A stretch of DNA of 64,000 nt from SZUA-320 sp963707875 (GCA_963707875.1 CAVPRU010000003.1:124001-188000); one strand, 5' to 3'. Counted from the stretch's first letter, positions 44,201 through 53,092 are shown. The notes: generated by a model not told the origin, from the sequence alone. Made by a program: numbers and translations.

Positions 44201-44338
44201 GGGGGCCGCGATCAGGAAGTTGCGGTCCCGCTCGCTGGGAAGTTCGGTCGCGGTGGCTTCCACCCCGAACAGCTCGCGGGCAATCCGCTCCGCCTCCCGA
44301 GCCCCTGTGGACGGTCGGGTCCATGACGTGGTGAGCAT
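41285..44338 (-). CDS. Fusion: APH-type kinase + M23 peptidase domain + class III aminotransferase
   Basis: One 1017-residue chain with three parts. Residues 1-340: aminoglycoside/hydroxylysine-kinase-like fold with VIHNDANDWNVLV as catalytic loop and GLLDFGDM as the metal site. Residues about 430-570: LytM-type M23 domain with HLGLD, YGHLGR and HPHVQI, all metal and catalytic residues kept. Residues 590-1017: class III PLP aminotransferase with NSGSEANELA, CIADEVQVGFGR and the PLP lysine in TMGKPIGNGFPLG (about 857). The ends match the human pair hydroxylysine kinase / 5-phosphohydroxylysine phospholyase (also ethanolamine-phosphate phospholyase). The M23 domain without signal peptide is odd for a cytosolic enzyme and may be structural. 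ATG start with no clear ribosome site; its stop is 40 bases from the diguanylate cyclase stop. Confidence 0.85.
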   Translation of the reverse strand: MLTTSWTRPSTGAREAERIARELFGVEATATELPSERDRNFLIAAPSGRTVLKIAHADEERSVLEFQHRALERIAERAPDLMVPRVVRGLDGRDILETVGAGGTAHLVRMLSWLPGTPFAEVLPHSSGLLQSLGATLGRLDLALEGFTHPQARRVLKWDIVRSPWVVEHLPLVEDPSRRALVARHLERFERELLPILPSLRQGVIHNDANDWNVLVSGGDPPERRVSGLLDFGDMLESPVVMELAIASAYAILAKPDPLAAAAEVVRGYHHEYPLTEDELELLFPLICTRLSVSVVNSAVQRSRHPDNRYLAISEAPAWDALERLEQIHPRLAHYTLRAAADLEPCPLNPPVVEWLSANAGSFGPLLDVDGYDRVCPIDLSIGSPLVENPAEPDDVPRFTFKLFHHMMERGAEVGIGAWNEPRALYLGRLFEAEGNDRPVARTVHLGLDLFCSAGLPVVAPLKGIVHSVQDNAGGRDYGPTVILRHEIERGPTFFTLYGHLGRDVIGKLQPGTPVQRGDWIGTVGGIGENGGWPPHPHVQIICDLLDREGEFPGAARADQRDVWLSLSPDANLIAGFPDSAFMPSPPDRAGILQSRQEHLGPSLSVAYRKPLQIVRGWKQFLYDQDGLRYLDCVNNVPHVGHSHPQVVRAAREQLAVLNTNTRYLHQNLVRYAERLTATLPESLSVCFLVNSGSEANELAIRMARTATGGRGMVVVDVGYHGNTTTLIDVSPYKHDGKGGAGPPPWVRKIPMPDGYRGAWKASDPEAGFKYAAAVSPAMEFLRGTGEPVAGFLAESILSCGGQVVSPAGFLAEAYRRIRAEGGICIADEVQVGFGRVGTHFWGFETQGVVPDIVTMGKPIGNGFPLGAVVTTRQIAAAFANGMEYFNTFGGGPVAAAVGLAVLEVLESERLQQNALEVGGHLLAGLRELVARHPLAGEARGLGLFVGLELVRDRSTLEPAAREAAVIVNRLRDYGLLVSTDGPFNNVIKIKPPMCFTRSDADCLVVGLDRALTELRH

Positions 44339-44396
44339 CGCGAGGAAGACAAACGGCCTGCCGAGCCGGACACAAGGCCGGGAGGAGTGGAGACCC

Positions 44397-44741
44397 TCAT
44401 CGTGCCATCCCCATCAGGTCCACCAGTTCAGCGTACATCGCCTCGGCCCGGGCGGGGTCGCCCGAGTTGATCGCGGCCGTCGCGCAGTGCCGGAGATGGT
44501 TCTGCAGCAGGGACCGGCTCGCGCCACGCAGCGCCTCCTGCACCGACGCCACCTGGGTCATGATGTCGGCACAGTAGCGCTCCTCCTCGACCATCCGCTG
44601 GAGTCCCCGGACCTGACCCTCGATCCGCCGGAGTCGATGGAGCACCGACAGCTTGAGCTCCGGGTCGACCGCGACGGCGTGTCGGCCGTCCTCCTCCACC
44701 CCGCAGCCGCAGTTGACGGTTGGCATTTCCTGGTCGGTCAT
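44397..44741 (-). CDS. csoR: Copper-sensing repressor CsoR
   Basis: A 114-residue helical DUF156 repressor. Cu(I) ligands C57, H82 and C86 are in place (RYCADIM and NHLRHCATA), defining CsoR rather than RcnR or FrmR. An extra N-terminal tail carries a cysteine pair (NCGCG). The ATG has a strong GGGAGGGA ribosome site. It is the last gene of the copZ-copA-csoR unit and should repress it by binding the site in front of copZ when copper is low. Confidence 0.92.
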   Translation of the reverse strand: MTDQEMPTVNCGCGVEEDGRHAVAVDPELKLSVLHRLRRIEGQVRGLQRMVEEERYCADIMTQVASVQEALRGASRSLLQNHLRHCATAAINSGDPARAEAMYAELVDLMGMAR

Positions 44742-44757
44742 TCCCTCCCCCTTCCGT

Positions 44758-47110
44758 TCACCTGGCCCGCCGGAGCCGCAGACTGTTGGACACCACACTG
44801 ACCGAACTCACCGCCATTGCCGCAGCCGCCATCGTAGGAGTGAGCAAGATGCCGAAGACCGGATAGAGCACGCCGGCCGCCACCGGAATGCCCACCACGT
44901 TGTAGGCAAAGGCCCAGAACAGGTTCTGCCGCATCACCCGCATCGTCTGCCGGCAGAGCCGGATCGCCCGCACCACCCCCCGCAGATCTCCCTGCACCAG
45001 GGTGATCTCGGCAGCCTCGATCGCCACGTCGGTCCCGGTCCCCATGGCTATCCCGACATCGGCGCCGGCCAGTGCCGGCGCATCGTTGATCCCGTCCCCC
45101 ACCATCGCCACCACCCGGCCGGTGGCCTGGAACTCCCGAACCACCTCGAGCTTCCGGTCGGGCAGCACTCTGGCACGCACGGTCTGAATACCGACTCGAT
45201 CGGCGACGACCCTGGCCGTCTCGGGGTCATCCCCGGTCACCATCACCACCTCCAACCCGAAGCTGGACAGTTCGGCGATCGCCTCTCGACTGGTCGCCCG
45301 GATCGGATCGGCGATCCCGATGGCTCCGGCCATCCGACCGTCCACCGCCACCAGGACCGGCGTCTCGGCCCGGGCGGACATCTCACCGGCGATGCGACCA
45401 TCCCCCAGCTCCACGCTGGCCGCAGAGAGGAACGCGGGGGTCCCGATCAGCACCCGTCGGCCCCTCACCAGTCCCGACACCCCCTGCCCTGGAACGGCCT
45501 CGAACTCTTCCGGCTCGATCAAGGCCACCCCCCGCCGCCCAGCTTCCCGGACCACCGCTTCGGCCAGCGGGTGCTCACTCCGCCGCTCCAGCGACCCCGC
45601 CAGCGCCAGGAGTTCTTCCTCGGTCATCCCCGCAGGCTGCACCGTGACCACCGCCGGCCGGCCCTCGGTGACGGTGCCGGTCTTGTCAAGCAGAATCACC
45701 CGGACATCCCCCACCCGCTGCAGTGGCTCGCCGCCCTTGATCAGCAGACCCTGCTCGGCACCGCGCCCGGTGGCCACCATCACCGCGGTCGGTACCGCCA
45801 GACCCATGGCACAGGGACAGGCGATGATCAGCACCGTTACCGCCGATGCGAGCCCCCGGATGGCCGACGGCTCAGGACCGAACAGCGTCCAGATCAGAAA
45901 AGTGATGAAGGCGAGGACGATGACCACCGGGACGAACACCGCCGAGATCCGGTCAGCCATCGCCTGGATGGGAGCACGGGAGCCCTGGGCTTCCTGAACC
46001 AGACGGATGATGTTGGCCAGCACCGTGTCGCGGCCGACCCGGCCGGCTCGGAAGACGAATGCCCCGGTCCGGTTGACCGTCCCGCCGACCACTTCGTCGC
46101 CCGGTCCCTTGGTGACCGGTACCGGTTCGCCCGAGAGCATCGACTCGTCCAGGGTGCTGGTGCCTTCGAGCACGGTACCGTCCACGGGCACCCGGTCACC
46201 AGGCCGCACCACCAGCTCCTCGCCCACCACTACATCGTCCAGCGGGATGGCCACTTCCTGACCATTCCGGCGCACCAGCGCCGTGTCGGGTCGGAGGCCG
46301 ATCAACCGCTTCACCGCGCCGGCGGTCTGTCGTTTGGCCCGGGTTTCGAGGTAGTTGCCGACCAGGATGAGGGCGATGATCCCGTTGATCGCCTCGTAGT
46401 ACACCGCGGGGGGAATGCCCGCGGGCGTGCAACCATCCCGAGGCCACCGTCACCGCCACGCTGAACACCAGGGCCGACCCGGTGCCGATGGCGATCAGGG
46501 TGTTCATGTCGGCGGTGCGGTGCTTGAGACCGGCCCAGGCCCGAGTGTAGAAGTGGCGGCCGGCCCAGAGCACCGAGGGCAACGTCAGCCCGAGCAGGAT
46601 CCAGCGCCAGGCGGCGGGGGTGATGGTGCCGAGGACAGGGATGGTCCGGTTGAGCCAGGCCGCCACCGGCATGAAGAGCTCCATCAGCGGATCGGGCACC
46701 AGGCCGTGGGCCTCCTCCGAAAACGGCATCAGGATCATGGTGAGGATTGCCGCGACAGAAGCCACGGCGAGTTTTCGGCCGAGCGACTGCAGCTCGTGCT
46801 CACGGTGCGCGTCCAGGGCTTCGACCTGTTCCTCGACCCGGAGGTCGGGTGCGGGGAGCGACGCCTGGTACCCGGTGCGCTCCACGACGGCCACCAGGTC
46901 GGCCGGTGCGAGGCTCGCCGGGTCGAAACGCACCTCGGCCAGGCCTGTCATCAGGTTGACGTGGGCGGCCCGGACGCCGGGGGTCTGTTCGAAGGCCCGC
47001 TGGATCCGTCCGCTGCAGGCGGCGCAGGTCATCCCCTGGACTTCAAGGGTGGCAGCCACCGAGTGGTCTGCGGTCTGCCCTGGCCCGGTGACCGCCGGCG
47101 GGGCGGTCAT
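44758..47110 (-). pseudogene. copA: Cu(I)-exporting P-type ATPase with one-base frameshift
   Basis: Reading begins at an ATG overlapping copZ (ATGA): heavy-metal-associated domain with GMTCAACS (residues 26-33), then the first membrane helices. At a run of six C (plus-strand 46408-46413, read on the minus strand) the frame is lost by one base. Removing one C continues directly into VYYEAINGIIAL and the rest: ATPase with TGE-like SGEPVPVTKG, CPC membrane motif IACPCAMGLA, DKTGTVTEG phosphorylation site, SEHPLAEAV and GDGINDAPAL, in all 783 residues, normal CopA length. All motifs are intact, so the break is a recent mutation or a sequence error, not old decay. A frameshifted product would be inactive. 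Confidence 0.9.
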
Positions 47111-47325
47111 GTGATGGCGGGCTGCACCGTTGCCGGATACCCAGCCTCAGTGACCAGGGCCGCCACGGCTTCGGGGTCGATGACCGCCGAGTCATACCGC
47201 AGGTCGGCCCTTCCCAGCTTGACGAATCCGACGGTGATCCCGGCCTGGTTGGCCAGCGCCTGGTTGACCGCGTTCAGGCAGTGGCCGCAGGACATTCCCT
47301 CGATCTGCAGTGTCAATGGTTCCAT
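47107..47325 (-). CDS. copZ: Copper chaperone CopZ
   Basis: A 72-residue heavy-metal-associated domain with the Cu(I)-binding MSCGHC (C13, C16) at the right position, followed by LNAVNQALAN and the ferredoxin-like beta-alpha-beta fold to the end. It should deliver Cu(I) to CopA and CsoR in the cytosol. It has an ideal GGAGG ribosome site seven bases upstream and starts the operon; its stop overlaps copA. Longer open frames upstream of its ATG are not supported. Confidence 0.9.
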   Translation of the reverse strand: MEPLTLQIEGMSCGHCLNAVNQALANQAGITVGFVKLGRADLRYDSAVIDPEAVAALVTEAGYPATVQPAIT

Positions 47326-47364
47326 GTACTTGACCTCCGTCGGTTCGGGTCCATGGAGAGCAAT

Positions 47365-47390
47365 GTATATAGGGGTGGGGGGTATATCAA
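47365..47390 (-). promoter_or_regulatory. copZ promoter with CsoR-type operator in spacer
   Basis: On the minus strand TTGATA (-35) is followed, with a 17-base spacer, by TACATT (-10). The spacer is TA-flanked C-tracts (TACCCCCCACCCCTATA), the kind of C/G-tract operator used by CsoR/RcnR repressors. A repressor bound there would block RNA polymerase. It lies 40-65 bases before the copZ ATG. Confidence 0.65.
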
Positions 47391-47508
47391 CCACCCAGCG
47401 TCGAGACGGACGGCCGCAGGTTGCCGAATCCCGACAAGTGGCCTCCTGGGAGTGAGGTTCACGCAGGCGGCAAGGTAGCGGGGCACCACCCGGACCGATT
47501 GGATGACC

Positions 47509-47514
47509 TAATAT
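47509..47514 (+). promoter_or_regulatory. Putative -10 element TAATAT
   Basis: TAATAT lies ten bases before the ATG of the GAF-like protein in an otherwise GC-rich gap that also holds the divergent copZ promoter; it supports the longer start of that gene. Confidence 0.35.
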
Positions 47515-47524
47515 CATGTGAACA

Positions 47525-49141
47525 ATGGACTTGCGACTGGTCACCCTGGCCGCCGGGTGGAGGGCGTGGCCGGACCAGATCCTCGGGGTCTGGGGGGTAT
47601 GGTTTCTGCACCATGGGCATCCGATGACAAGCTCCGGACGGCACGAGCCCAATGCCTCCGCCGGTGGCATCCTGGTGCCCGTTCCGCCTCTGGTGGACGG
47701 GCCACCGGACGCCGCGGGCGTCGCGGCGTGGCACCTGGCCCTATCCAACTTCCTGGCCGGCGAGGTCCCCCACAGCCTGCTCGCCTTCTGGCTCTTTCCC
47801 AAGGCCGGGGGCGTGCTCCTCCTGGCGCCGTCCGAACTGGCCGCGGACCACGTCGAGATTCCTGAGCCGTCCACCCGGCTGGCTCAGCACCAGCTGTTCA
47901 CGATCGAGGAACGGATCCGGAACGCCGGGTATCTCTCTGCCATTGCCATCCCGATCCGAAGCGGGGAACGCGACCTCGGATTGGCGCTCTTTGCCGATCT
48001 TGAGCCCGGGCGCTACGGCGTGGAGCAGGCGATCCATCTGCATGAAGTGCTTCGCGAGCTGGTGCCGACCTTTTCGGCGCTGGCCGGGTCACCGCCCACG
48101 GCGCTGTCGGCCACCGGCCTGCCAGAGGCGGAACCTGAAGAAGCGATTCAGACCCTGGTGGCCCGGGCCGCCGTCGAGGCCCGTACCGGAGCCGAGGTGC
48201 TGCGGCTGGTGTCCGCCGCGCTGCAGGCGGTCATCCCCCACGATCGAATCGAGATCGCGGTGCAGGGCACCCCGGCCAACCGGTGGGCATTGCTGTCCAC
48301 CGCCCCGGAGCATCACCGGTGGGGCGAGTCACCCGAAGCGGCGGCTCAGGCGATTGAGGCTCTGGTGGAGTTGGCGGACGAGGATGGAATCATCCTGGTT
48401 CCCGACCTTCGCCCGGTGGCGCCCTGGCCGGCCCATGCGGCCACCCGGGCGACCCAGCGGGTCCGCGCGGTGCTCGGCACCAGACTGGCGGTGGCGGGCG
48501 GGGCCGAGGCGTGGCTGTTCCTGGGAGGTCCGGCGGCGGGGATGTTCCGGCACCCGGACGTTGAGGCGCTGCAGCTGGTCGCGCCGATCATCGCGCTCAG
48601 GGTGGACGGCCTCCGGCAGGCTCTGACCGCGGAAGTGGGTCAGGCTCAGCTGGCCGCCCAGCACGCCAGCCAGCCCCGGGTGGCCCGACTGGTCACCCTG
48701 CTGGCGACGACCAGGCATTGGGGGGAGGCGAGTCAGGCATTTGCCGACGAGGTGACTCGGGCCTTGGGATTTTCGGAGTGCATGTTTGTGCTGCGGCTCG
48801 GTGAGGACCGGGTGGTAACGGTGCAGCCTGGCAGTACTCATCCCTTGACCGACCTGCCGACCGAGGGGTTGACGCTGTCGGCGCTCGCGCCGGTCATCGA
48901 GGGTACGGCCCTCTTTCTGGTGACGGGCCCCGACGGCCGGGACCTGGCGGTCCCGATCCTGCTCGCAGGCCGCTCGGTCGGGGCGATGGTGTTGCGCGGC
49001 GGCAATCCCGGATCGGCGGGTCACCCGGTCACCGCGGCGCAACAGTTCGCCAACGTGATCGCCTCTCACCTCGAGCTGCTGCGCCGCGCGGCCCTGCCCG
49101 GCCGTCCCTGGCGTCCGGTGGACGTGCCCTCGCCCTTCTAA
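47525..49141 (+). CDS. GAF-domain-like signalling protein
   Basis: A 538-residue soluble protein with two or three stretches of about 150 residues that alternate strands and helices in GAF fashion (about 60-200, 230-370 and 410-530; for example IAIPIRSGERDLGLALFADLEP and LAVPILLAGRSVGAMVLRGGNP). No catalytic output domain (kinase, GGDEF, HTH) is present, so it may be a sensory partner. It ends with its stop overlapping the stop of the convergent sensor-kinase gene by two bases, and functional coupling with it is tempting. Start uncertain: ATG at 47624 with no ribosome site is the alternative. Confidence 0.6.
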   Translation: MDLRLVTLAAGWRAWPDQILGVWGVWFLHHGHPMTSSGRHEPNASAGGILVPVPPLVDGPPDAAGVAAWHLALSNFLAGEVPHSLLAFWLFPKAGGVLLLAPSELAADHVEIPEPSTRLAQHQLFTIEERIRNAGYLSAIAIPIRSGERDLGLALFADLEPGRYGVEQAIHLHEVLRELVPTFSALAGSPPTALSATGLPEAEPEEAIQTLVARAAVEARTGAEVLRLVSAALQAVIPHDRIEIAVQGTPANRWALLSTAPEHHRWGESPEAAAQAIEALVELADEDGIILVPDLRPVAPWPAHAATRATQRVRAVLGTRLAVAGGAEAWLFLGGPAAGMFRHPDVEALQLVAPIIALRVDGLRQALTAEVGQAQLAAQHASQPRVARLVTLLATTRHWGEASQAFADEVTRALGFSECMFVLRLGEDRVVTVQPGSTHPLTDLPTEGLTLSALAPVIEGTALFLVTGPDGRDLAVPILLAGRSVGAMVLRGGNPGSAGHPVTAAQQFANVIASHLELLRRAALPGRPWRPVDVPSPF

Positions 49142-50751
49142 GCCCGGCTCACCTCGTCGCCCACCCGCTTTTCCGGATTCGCGCTGCGGTCCGTGGCCGA
49201 CTGGCTGGGTCGCCGGAACGGGCCGTCCACCGGCAGGATGAACCAGAAACTGCTCCCCATGCCGGGGATCGACTCGCAGCCGATTTCGCCGCCCAAGGTG
49301 TTGATGAACCGCTTGGAGAGGGACAGCCCGAGCCCGGTACCCTGCTCCCGGCGACTGGCAGAGCTGTCCACCTGACTGAAGTCCTGAAACAGCTTGGGCA
49401 TGTCCTCGGGTGCTATCCCGATGCCGTCGTCACTCACCGCCACCCAGATCGCGTCCCGCGTCATCGTGCCCGCCCCATCGGTGGCACGCTGTGCCGGGAT
49501 CGGCAGCGGCGCCCGGGTCCGGCAGACCGACAGCGTGATGTGGCCGTGCTCGTGGGTGAACTTCGAGGCGTTGGCCAGCAGGTTGAAGAGGACCTGCCGG
49601 ACCCGTTGACCGTCCACCACCACCGTCAGGGGCCCCTGCTCCAGATCCACCTGACACTCCTGTCGCTTGGCGCTCCGAAGGCTCGCGGTGTCGGTGACGG
49701 CCGCCAGGACGGCTTGGCGGAGATCGGTCTCGATCAGGTGGTAGCTCATCGTCCCGGCTTCGATCCGGGAGAGGTCCAGCACATCGCTCACGATCGTCAG
49801 CAGGTGACTTCCGTTCCGGGAGATCGACTCGAGAAAGTCCCGCTGTGACTCATCGAGATTCTCGGCCCCGCCGTTGAGCAGCAGGTCGGAGAAGCCGATG
49901 ATCGCGTTGAGTGGGGTCCGGAGTTCATGGCTCATGTTGGCCAGGAACTCACTCTTCAGTCGGGTGGCCCGGATCAGCTCCCGGTTCTTGACGGACAGGG
50001 CCTGGGCGGTCCGGCGAGCCTCTTCCAGTCCCTGGGTCCGGTCCATCCCGACCGCGACCTGGTCGGCGAGGATCTGGAGCAGCTCCAGGTCATCCTCCTG
50101 GAACGGCGGGGCGGTGGCATCCCGGGTCAACGACAGGCACCCCAGCACCAGGCCGCCGGACCGCAGCGGAGCCGCCAGGAAGCGCCGGCCGCTCAGGACA
50201 ACCCCCTCCACCCGGTACACCCGGGGGTCCAGCGCCACGTTCTCCGACATGAACGGGGCGTCGTGTGATACCACCCACCCCAGGAGGGACTTGTCCGATG
50301 GGATGAGGACGCCCTGCTGCTGTTCGAACTGGCCGTCCCCGGCCACCGCGCGAAGGAACCGCCCCTCCTCGGCCACCACCACCGCTGAGGCACCTTCGGC
50401 CTCGAATAGCGCCCGGGCCACCTTCACCACTTCGTCGAAGAGGTCCTGCATGGTCTCGACTTTGAGCAGGGTGCCCGCCAGTTCCCTGAGCAATCCGAGC
50501 TGCCGGCTCCGGGTCTCCAGCTCCGTGACGACCGTGTTGAACTTGCTCCGCTGCTGGCGGGCCAGTCGGGTTGCCCAGACCAGGATCCCGAAGGCGACCG
50601 CGATGGCGCCCCAGGCAAACCAGGCACCGAACGACCGTCCGGTGAGCAGCAGCCAGACGCCGACCGCCCCCATGACGAGGGTGGCCAGGGCCACCGTGTG
50701 CGGGTGGCGAAGCGGGTTGCGTCCGAGGCGAGGGTGCGAAGCGGTTGTCAT
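49138..50751 (-). CDS. Membrane sensor histidine kinase with GAF domain
   Basis: A 537-residue kinase: two membrane segments (about 20-60), a GAF domain (about 95-245), a HisKA dimerisation helix with the phosphorylated histidine in NMSHELRTPLNAIIGFSD (about residue 272), and a HATPase domain with NLLANASKFT (N-box), VSDDGIGI (G1), and GTGLGLSLSK (G2). No response-regulator gene is adjacent. TTG and ATG starts exist; ATG at MTTASHP was used, with TATACT about 40 bases upstream. Confidence 0.9.
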   Translation of the reverse strand: MTTASHPRLGRNPLRHPHTVALATLVMGAVGVWLLLTGRSFGAWFAWGAIAVAFGILVWATRLARQQRSKFNTVVTELETRSRQLGLLRELAGTLLKVETMQDLFDEVVKVARALFEAEGASAVVVAEEGRFLRAVAGDGQFEQQQGVLIPSDKSLLGWVVSHDAPFMSENVALDPRVYRVEGVVLSGRRFLAAPLRSGGLVLGCLSLTRDATAPPFQEDDLELLQILADQVAVGMDRTQGLEEARRTAQALSVKNRELIRATRLKSEFLANMSHELRTPLNAIIGFSDLLLNGGAENLDESQRDFLESISRNGSHLLTIVSDVLDLSRIEAGTMSYHLIETDLRQAVLAAVTDTASLRSAKRQECQVDLEQGPLTVVVDGQRVRQVLFNLLANASKFTHEHGHITLSVCRTRAPLPIPAQRATDGAGTMTRDAIWVAVSDDGIGIAPEDMPKLFQDFSQVDSSASRREQGTGLGLSLSKRFINTLGGEIGCESIPGMGSSFWFILPVDGPFRRPSQSATDRSANPEKRVGDEVSRA

Positions 50752-50787
50752 GGCCAGAGACAATTGGTCCAGGCTGCGAGTGACCGA

Positions 50788-50793
50788 AGTATA
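50788..50793 (-). promoter_or_regulatory. Putative -10 element TATACT
   Basis: On the minus strand TATACTTC is about 36 bases before the sensor-kinase ATG. It lies in the gap downstream of glutamine synthetase, the only AT-rich hexamer there. Confidence 0.4.
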
Positions 50794-50859
50794 GGCAGGC
50801 CACGGAACGGCCAGCCAGCACGAGTGCCGACCGGCCCGGTCCGAGTGGAGTCCAGGCAG

Positions 50860-53001
50860 CTATTTCAGCGTTGCCAGATCCCGATAGGTGGGCATCGGCC
50901 ACAGGTCGGCGGCCACCCGGGTCTCCAGGATGTCACCCAGGGTTCTGGCCTCTGCCATCAGCGGGCGGACCTTCTTCTTGATGTGGAGGGCGTGGGCCAT
51001 CAGGTCCTCTTCCTGGTGGGCCGCGGCCTTGTCCAGGGCATCCAGCGCCTTGCGGAACTGAGTGACCAGGCCGGAGAACTCGGCCAGTCCGGCCTTGAGC
51101 TCCGGCACCTTGACCCCCGCGCCCTCCGTCGCGACCACCGCTCCCGCCACCACGGTCTGGTGCCGGATCGCGGCCGGCAGGATCATCGTCCGTCCCATGG
51201 CCACCATCGTCTCCGCTTCGATGGCCAGCTGCTTGACGAATTTCTCGATCACGATGTGGGTCCGGGACTCGAGTTCGGCCTTGGACAGCACGCCGTACTT
51301 CTTGAACAGCTCCACGATCTTCTTGCCATTCAGCGCCGGGAAGGCATCGACCGAGTCGTTCAGGATCGGGAGTCCCCGCCGGGCCGCTTCCTGGTGCCAG
51401 GCGGTGGCGTAGTTGTCTCCCCCGAACAGGATCCGCTTGTGGGCGGCGATGGTCTTCTTGAGGACGGCCATGACCGCGGTCTGCAGCTTGGCGGGGGAGG
51501 GGTTCCGCCCCGCGGCCTTCTCCAGGTCGGTCGCCATCTGATCGAGCGACTCGGCCACGATCAGGTTGAGCACGGTGTTGGGCCAGGCGATGCTGGCCGA
51601 GGAGCCGACCGCCCGGAACTCGAACTTGTTGCCGGTGAAGGCGAAGGGCGAGGTCCGGTTCCGGTCGCTCGAGTGGCGGGGGAGCTGGGGGAAGGTCCGC
51701 GCCCCGAGGTCGATGCTGCCGCCCTGGAGGGTCCGCTTGGGCTGCCCCTGCTCGACCTGATCCAGGATGTCCTGCAGCATGTCGCCCAGAAAGATCGAGA
51801 TGATGGCAGGGGGGGCCTCGTTGGCCCCCAGCCGATGATCGTTGCCGGCCGACGCGATGCAGGCCCGGAGCAGGTTCGCGTGGACATCCACCGCCCGGAG
51901 GACGGCACAGAGGAAGACCAGGAACTGGCTGTTGGTGTGCGTCTCGTCGGCCGGATCGAGCAGGTTGACCCCGGAATCGGTGGACATGGACCAGTTGTTG
52001 TGCTTGCCCGAGCCGTTGATCCCGGCGAACGGCTTCTCGTGCAGCAGCACCTTCAGGTCGTGCCGCGGCGCGATCCGCCGCAGGGTCTCCATCACCAGCA
52101 TCTGGTGATCGGAGGCGATGTGGCTGGTCTCGAAGATCGGGGCAAGCTCGTACTGACCGGGGGCTACCTCGTTGTGCCGGGTCTTGATCGGCACGCCCAG
52201 CCGCCAGAGTTCCATCTCCACATCCGCCATGAAGGCGAGGACCCGGGGCGGGATGGTCCCGAAATAGTGGTCCTCGAGCTGCTGGCCCTTGGGGGGCCGG
52301 GCGCCGTACAGGGAGCGCTCGCAGGTCATCAGGTCGGGCCGCTGATGGTAGAGTCCCCGGTCGACGAGGAAGTACTCCTGCTCCGGCCCGACCGTGGTCA
52401 ACACCCGGGTGACGCCCTCATCGGTCCCGAACAGCTTGAGGATCCGCAGCGCCTGATGGGAGAGCGCCTCCATCGAGCGGAGGAGGGGGATCTTGGTGTC
52501 GAGCGCTTCGCCGGTCCAGGAGACGAAGGCGGTCGGGATGCACAGGGTGACGTTCTTCTCGCCTCGCATCAGGAAGGCCGGACTGGTCGGATCCCAGGCG
52601 GTGTAGCCCCGGGCCTCGAAGGTGGCCCGGAGACCGCCCGACGGGAAACTCGAGGCATCCGGTTCGCCCTGGACCAGGTCCGAGCCGGAGAAGTTGTAGA
52701 CCACGCCGCCCGCGCCGTCCGGCGAGATCAGCGAATCGTGCTTCTCCGCCGTGGAGCCGGTCAGCGGCTGGAACCAGTGGGTGAAGTGGGTGGCCCCGTT
52801 CTCGACCGCCCAGTCCTTCATCGTTGCCGCCACCACGTCGGCCGCCGCCGGGTCGAGCGGCTCCCCGTGGTCGATGGTGCGGAGCAGACTCCGGTAGACC
52901 TCCTTGGGGAGGCGCTTGCGCATGAGCCGGCGGGTGAAGACGTCGGCGCCGAAGATCTCGTCGATGCTGGAGTGGCCAGTGGACAGGGCAGGGACAGTCA
53001 C
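50860..53001 (-). CDS. glnN: Glutamine synthetase type III
   Basis: A 713-residue GlnN enzyme, much longer than type I (about 470). Type III features: N-terminal long region, then catalytic blocks QEYFLVDR (metal-binding glutamates), KTRHNEVAPGQYELAPIFE, NGSGKHNNWSMSTDSG for substrate/ATP binding, and a glutamine-rich C-terminal alpha-helical extension with HEEEDLMAHALHIKK. It assimilates ammonium into glutamine. GTG start with GAGGA upstream. Genes on either side are unrelated; no PII gene nearby. Confidence 0.95.
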   Translation of the reverse strand: MTVPALSTGHSSIDEIFGADVFTRRLMRKRLPKEVYRSLLRTIDHGEPLDPAAADVVAATMKDWAVENGATHFTHWFQPLTGSTAEKHDSLISPDGAGGVVYNFSGSDLVQGEPDASSFPSGGLRATFEARGYTAWDPTSPAFLMRGEKNVTLCIPTAFVSWTGEALDTKIPLLRSMEALSHQALRILKLFGTDEGVTRVLTTVGPEQEYFLVDRGLYHQRPDLMTCERSLYGARPPKGQQLEDHYFGTIPPRVLAFMADVEMELWRLGVPIKTRHNEVAPGQYELAPIFETSHIASDHQMLVMETLRRIAPRHDLKVLLHEKPFAGINGSGKHNNWSMSTDSGVNLLDPADETHTNSQFLVFLCAVLRAVDVHANLLRACIASAGNDHRLGANEAPPAIISIFLGDMLQDILDQVEQGQPKRTLQGGSIDLGARTFPQLPRHSSDRNRTSPFAFTGNKFEFRAVGSSASIAWPNTVLNLIVAESLDQMATDLEKAAGRNPSPAKLQTAVMAVLKKTIAAHKRILFGGDNYATAWHQEAARRGLPILNDSVDAFPALNGKKIVELFKKYGVLSKAELESRTHIVIEKFVKQLAIEAETMVAMGRTMILPAAIRHQTVVAGAVVATEGAGVKVPELKAGLAEFSGLVTQFRKALDALDKAAAHQEEDLMAHALHIKKKVRPLMAEARTLGDILETRVAADLWPMPTYRDLATLK

Positions 53002-53092
53002 GGGGCAGTCCTCGGAACGGGGTGGATGGCGGAACCCGGGAGGCCGGGTCGCGGACAGTCTAACCGGGGGGGGCCGGGTCGGGCCAGTCCTA

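Noticed and set aside
46404..46420. Programmed frameshift in copA, as E. coli makes a short CopA(Z)
   Set aside because: The E. coli case is a -1 slip just after the first metal-binding domain at a CCCAAAG-type site; here a +1 shift would be needed in the membrane region at a plain C-run, and a separate copZ gene already exists. A single extra base is simpler.
47525..47623. Alternative start at 47624 for the GAF-like protein
   Set aside because: Neither start has a ribosome site; the earlier ATG is supported by TAATAT ten bases upstream, so it was kept, with moderate confidence.
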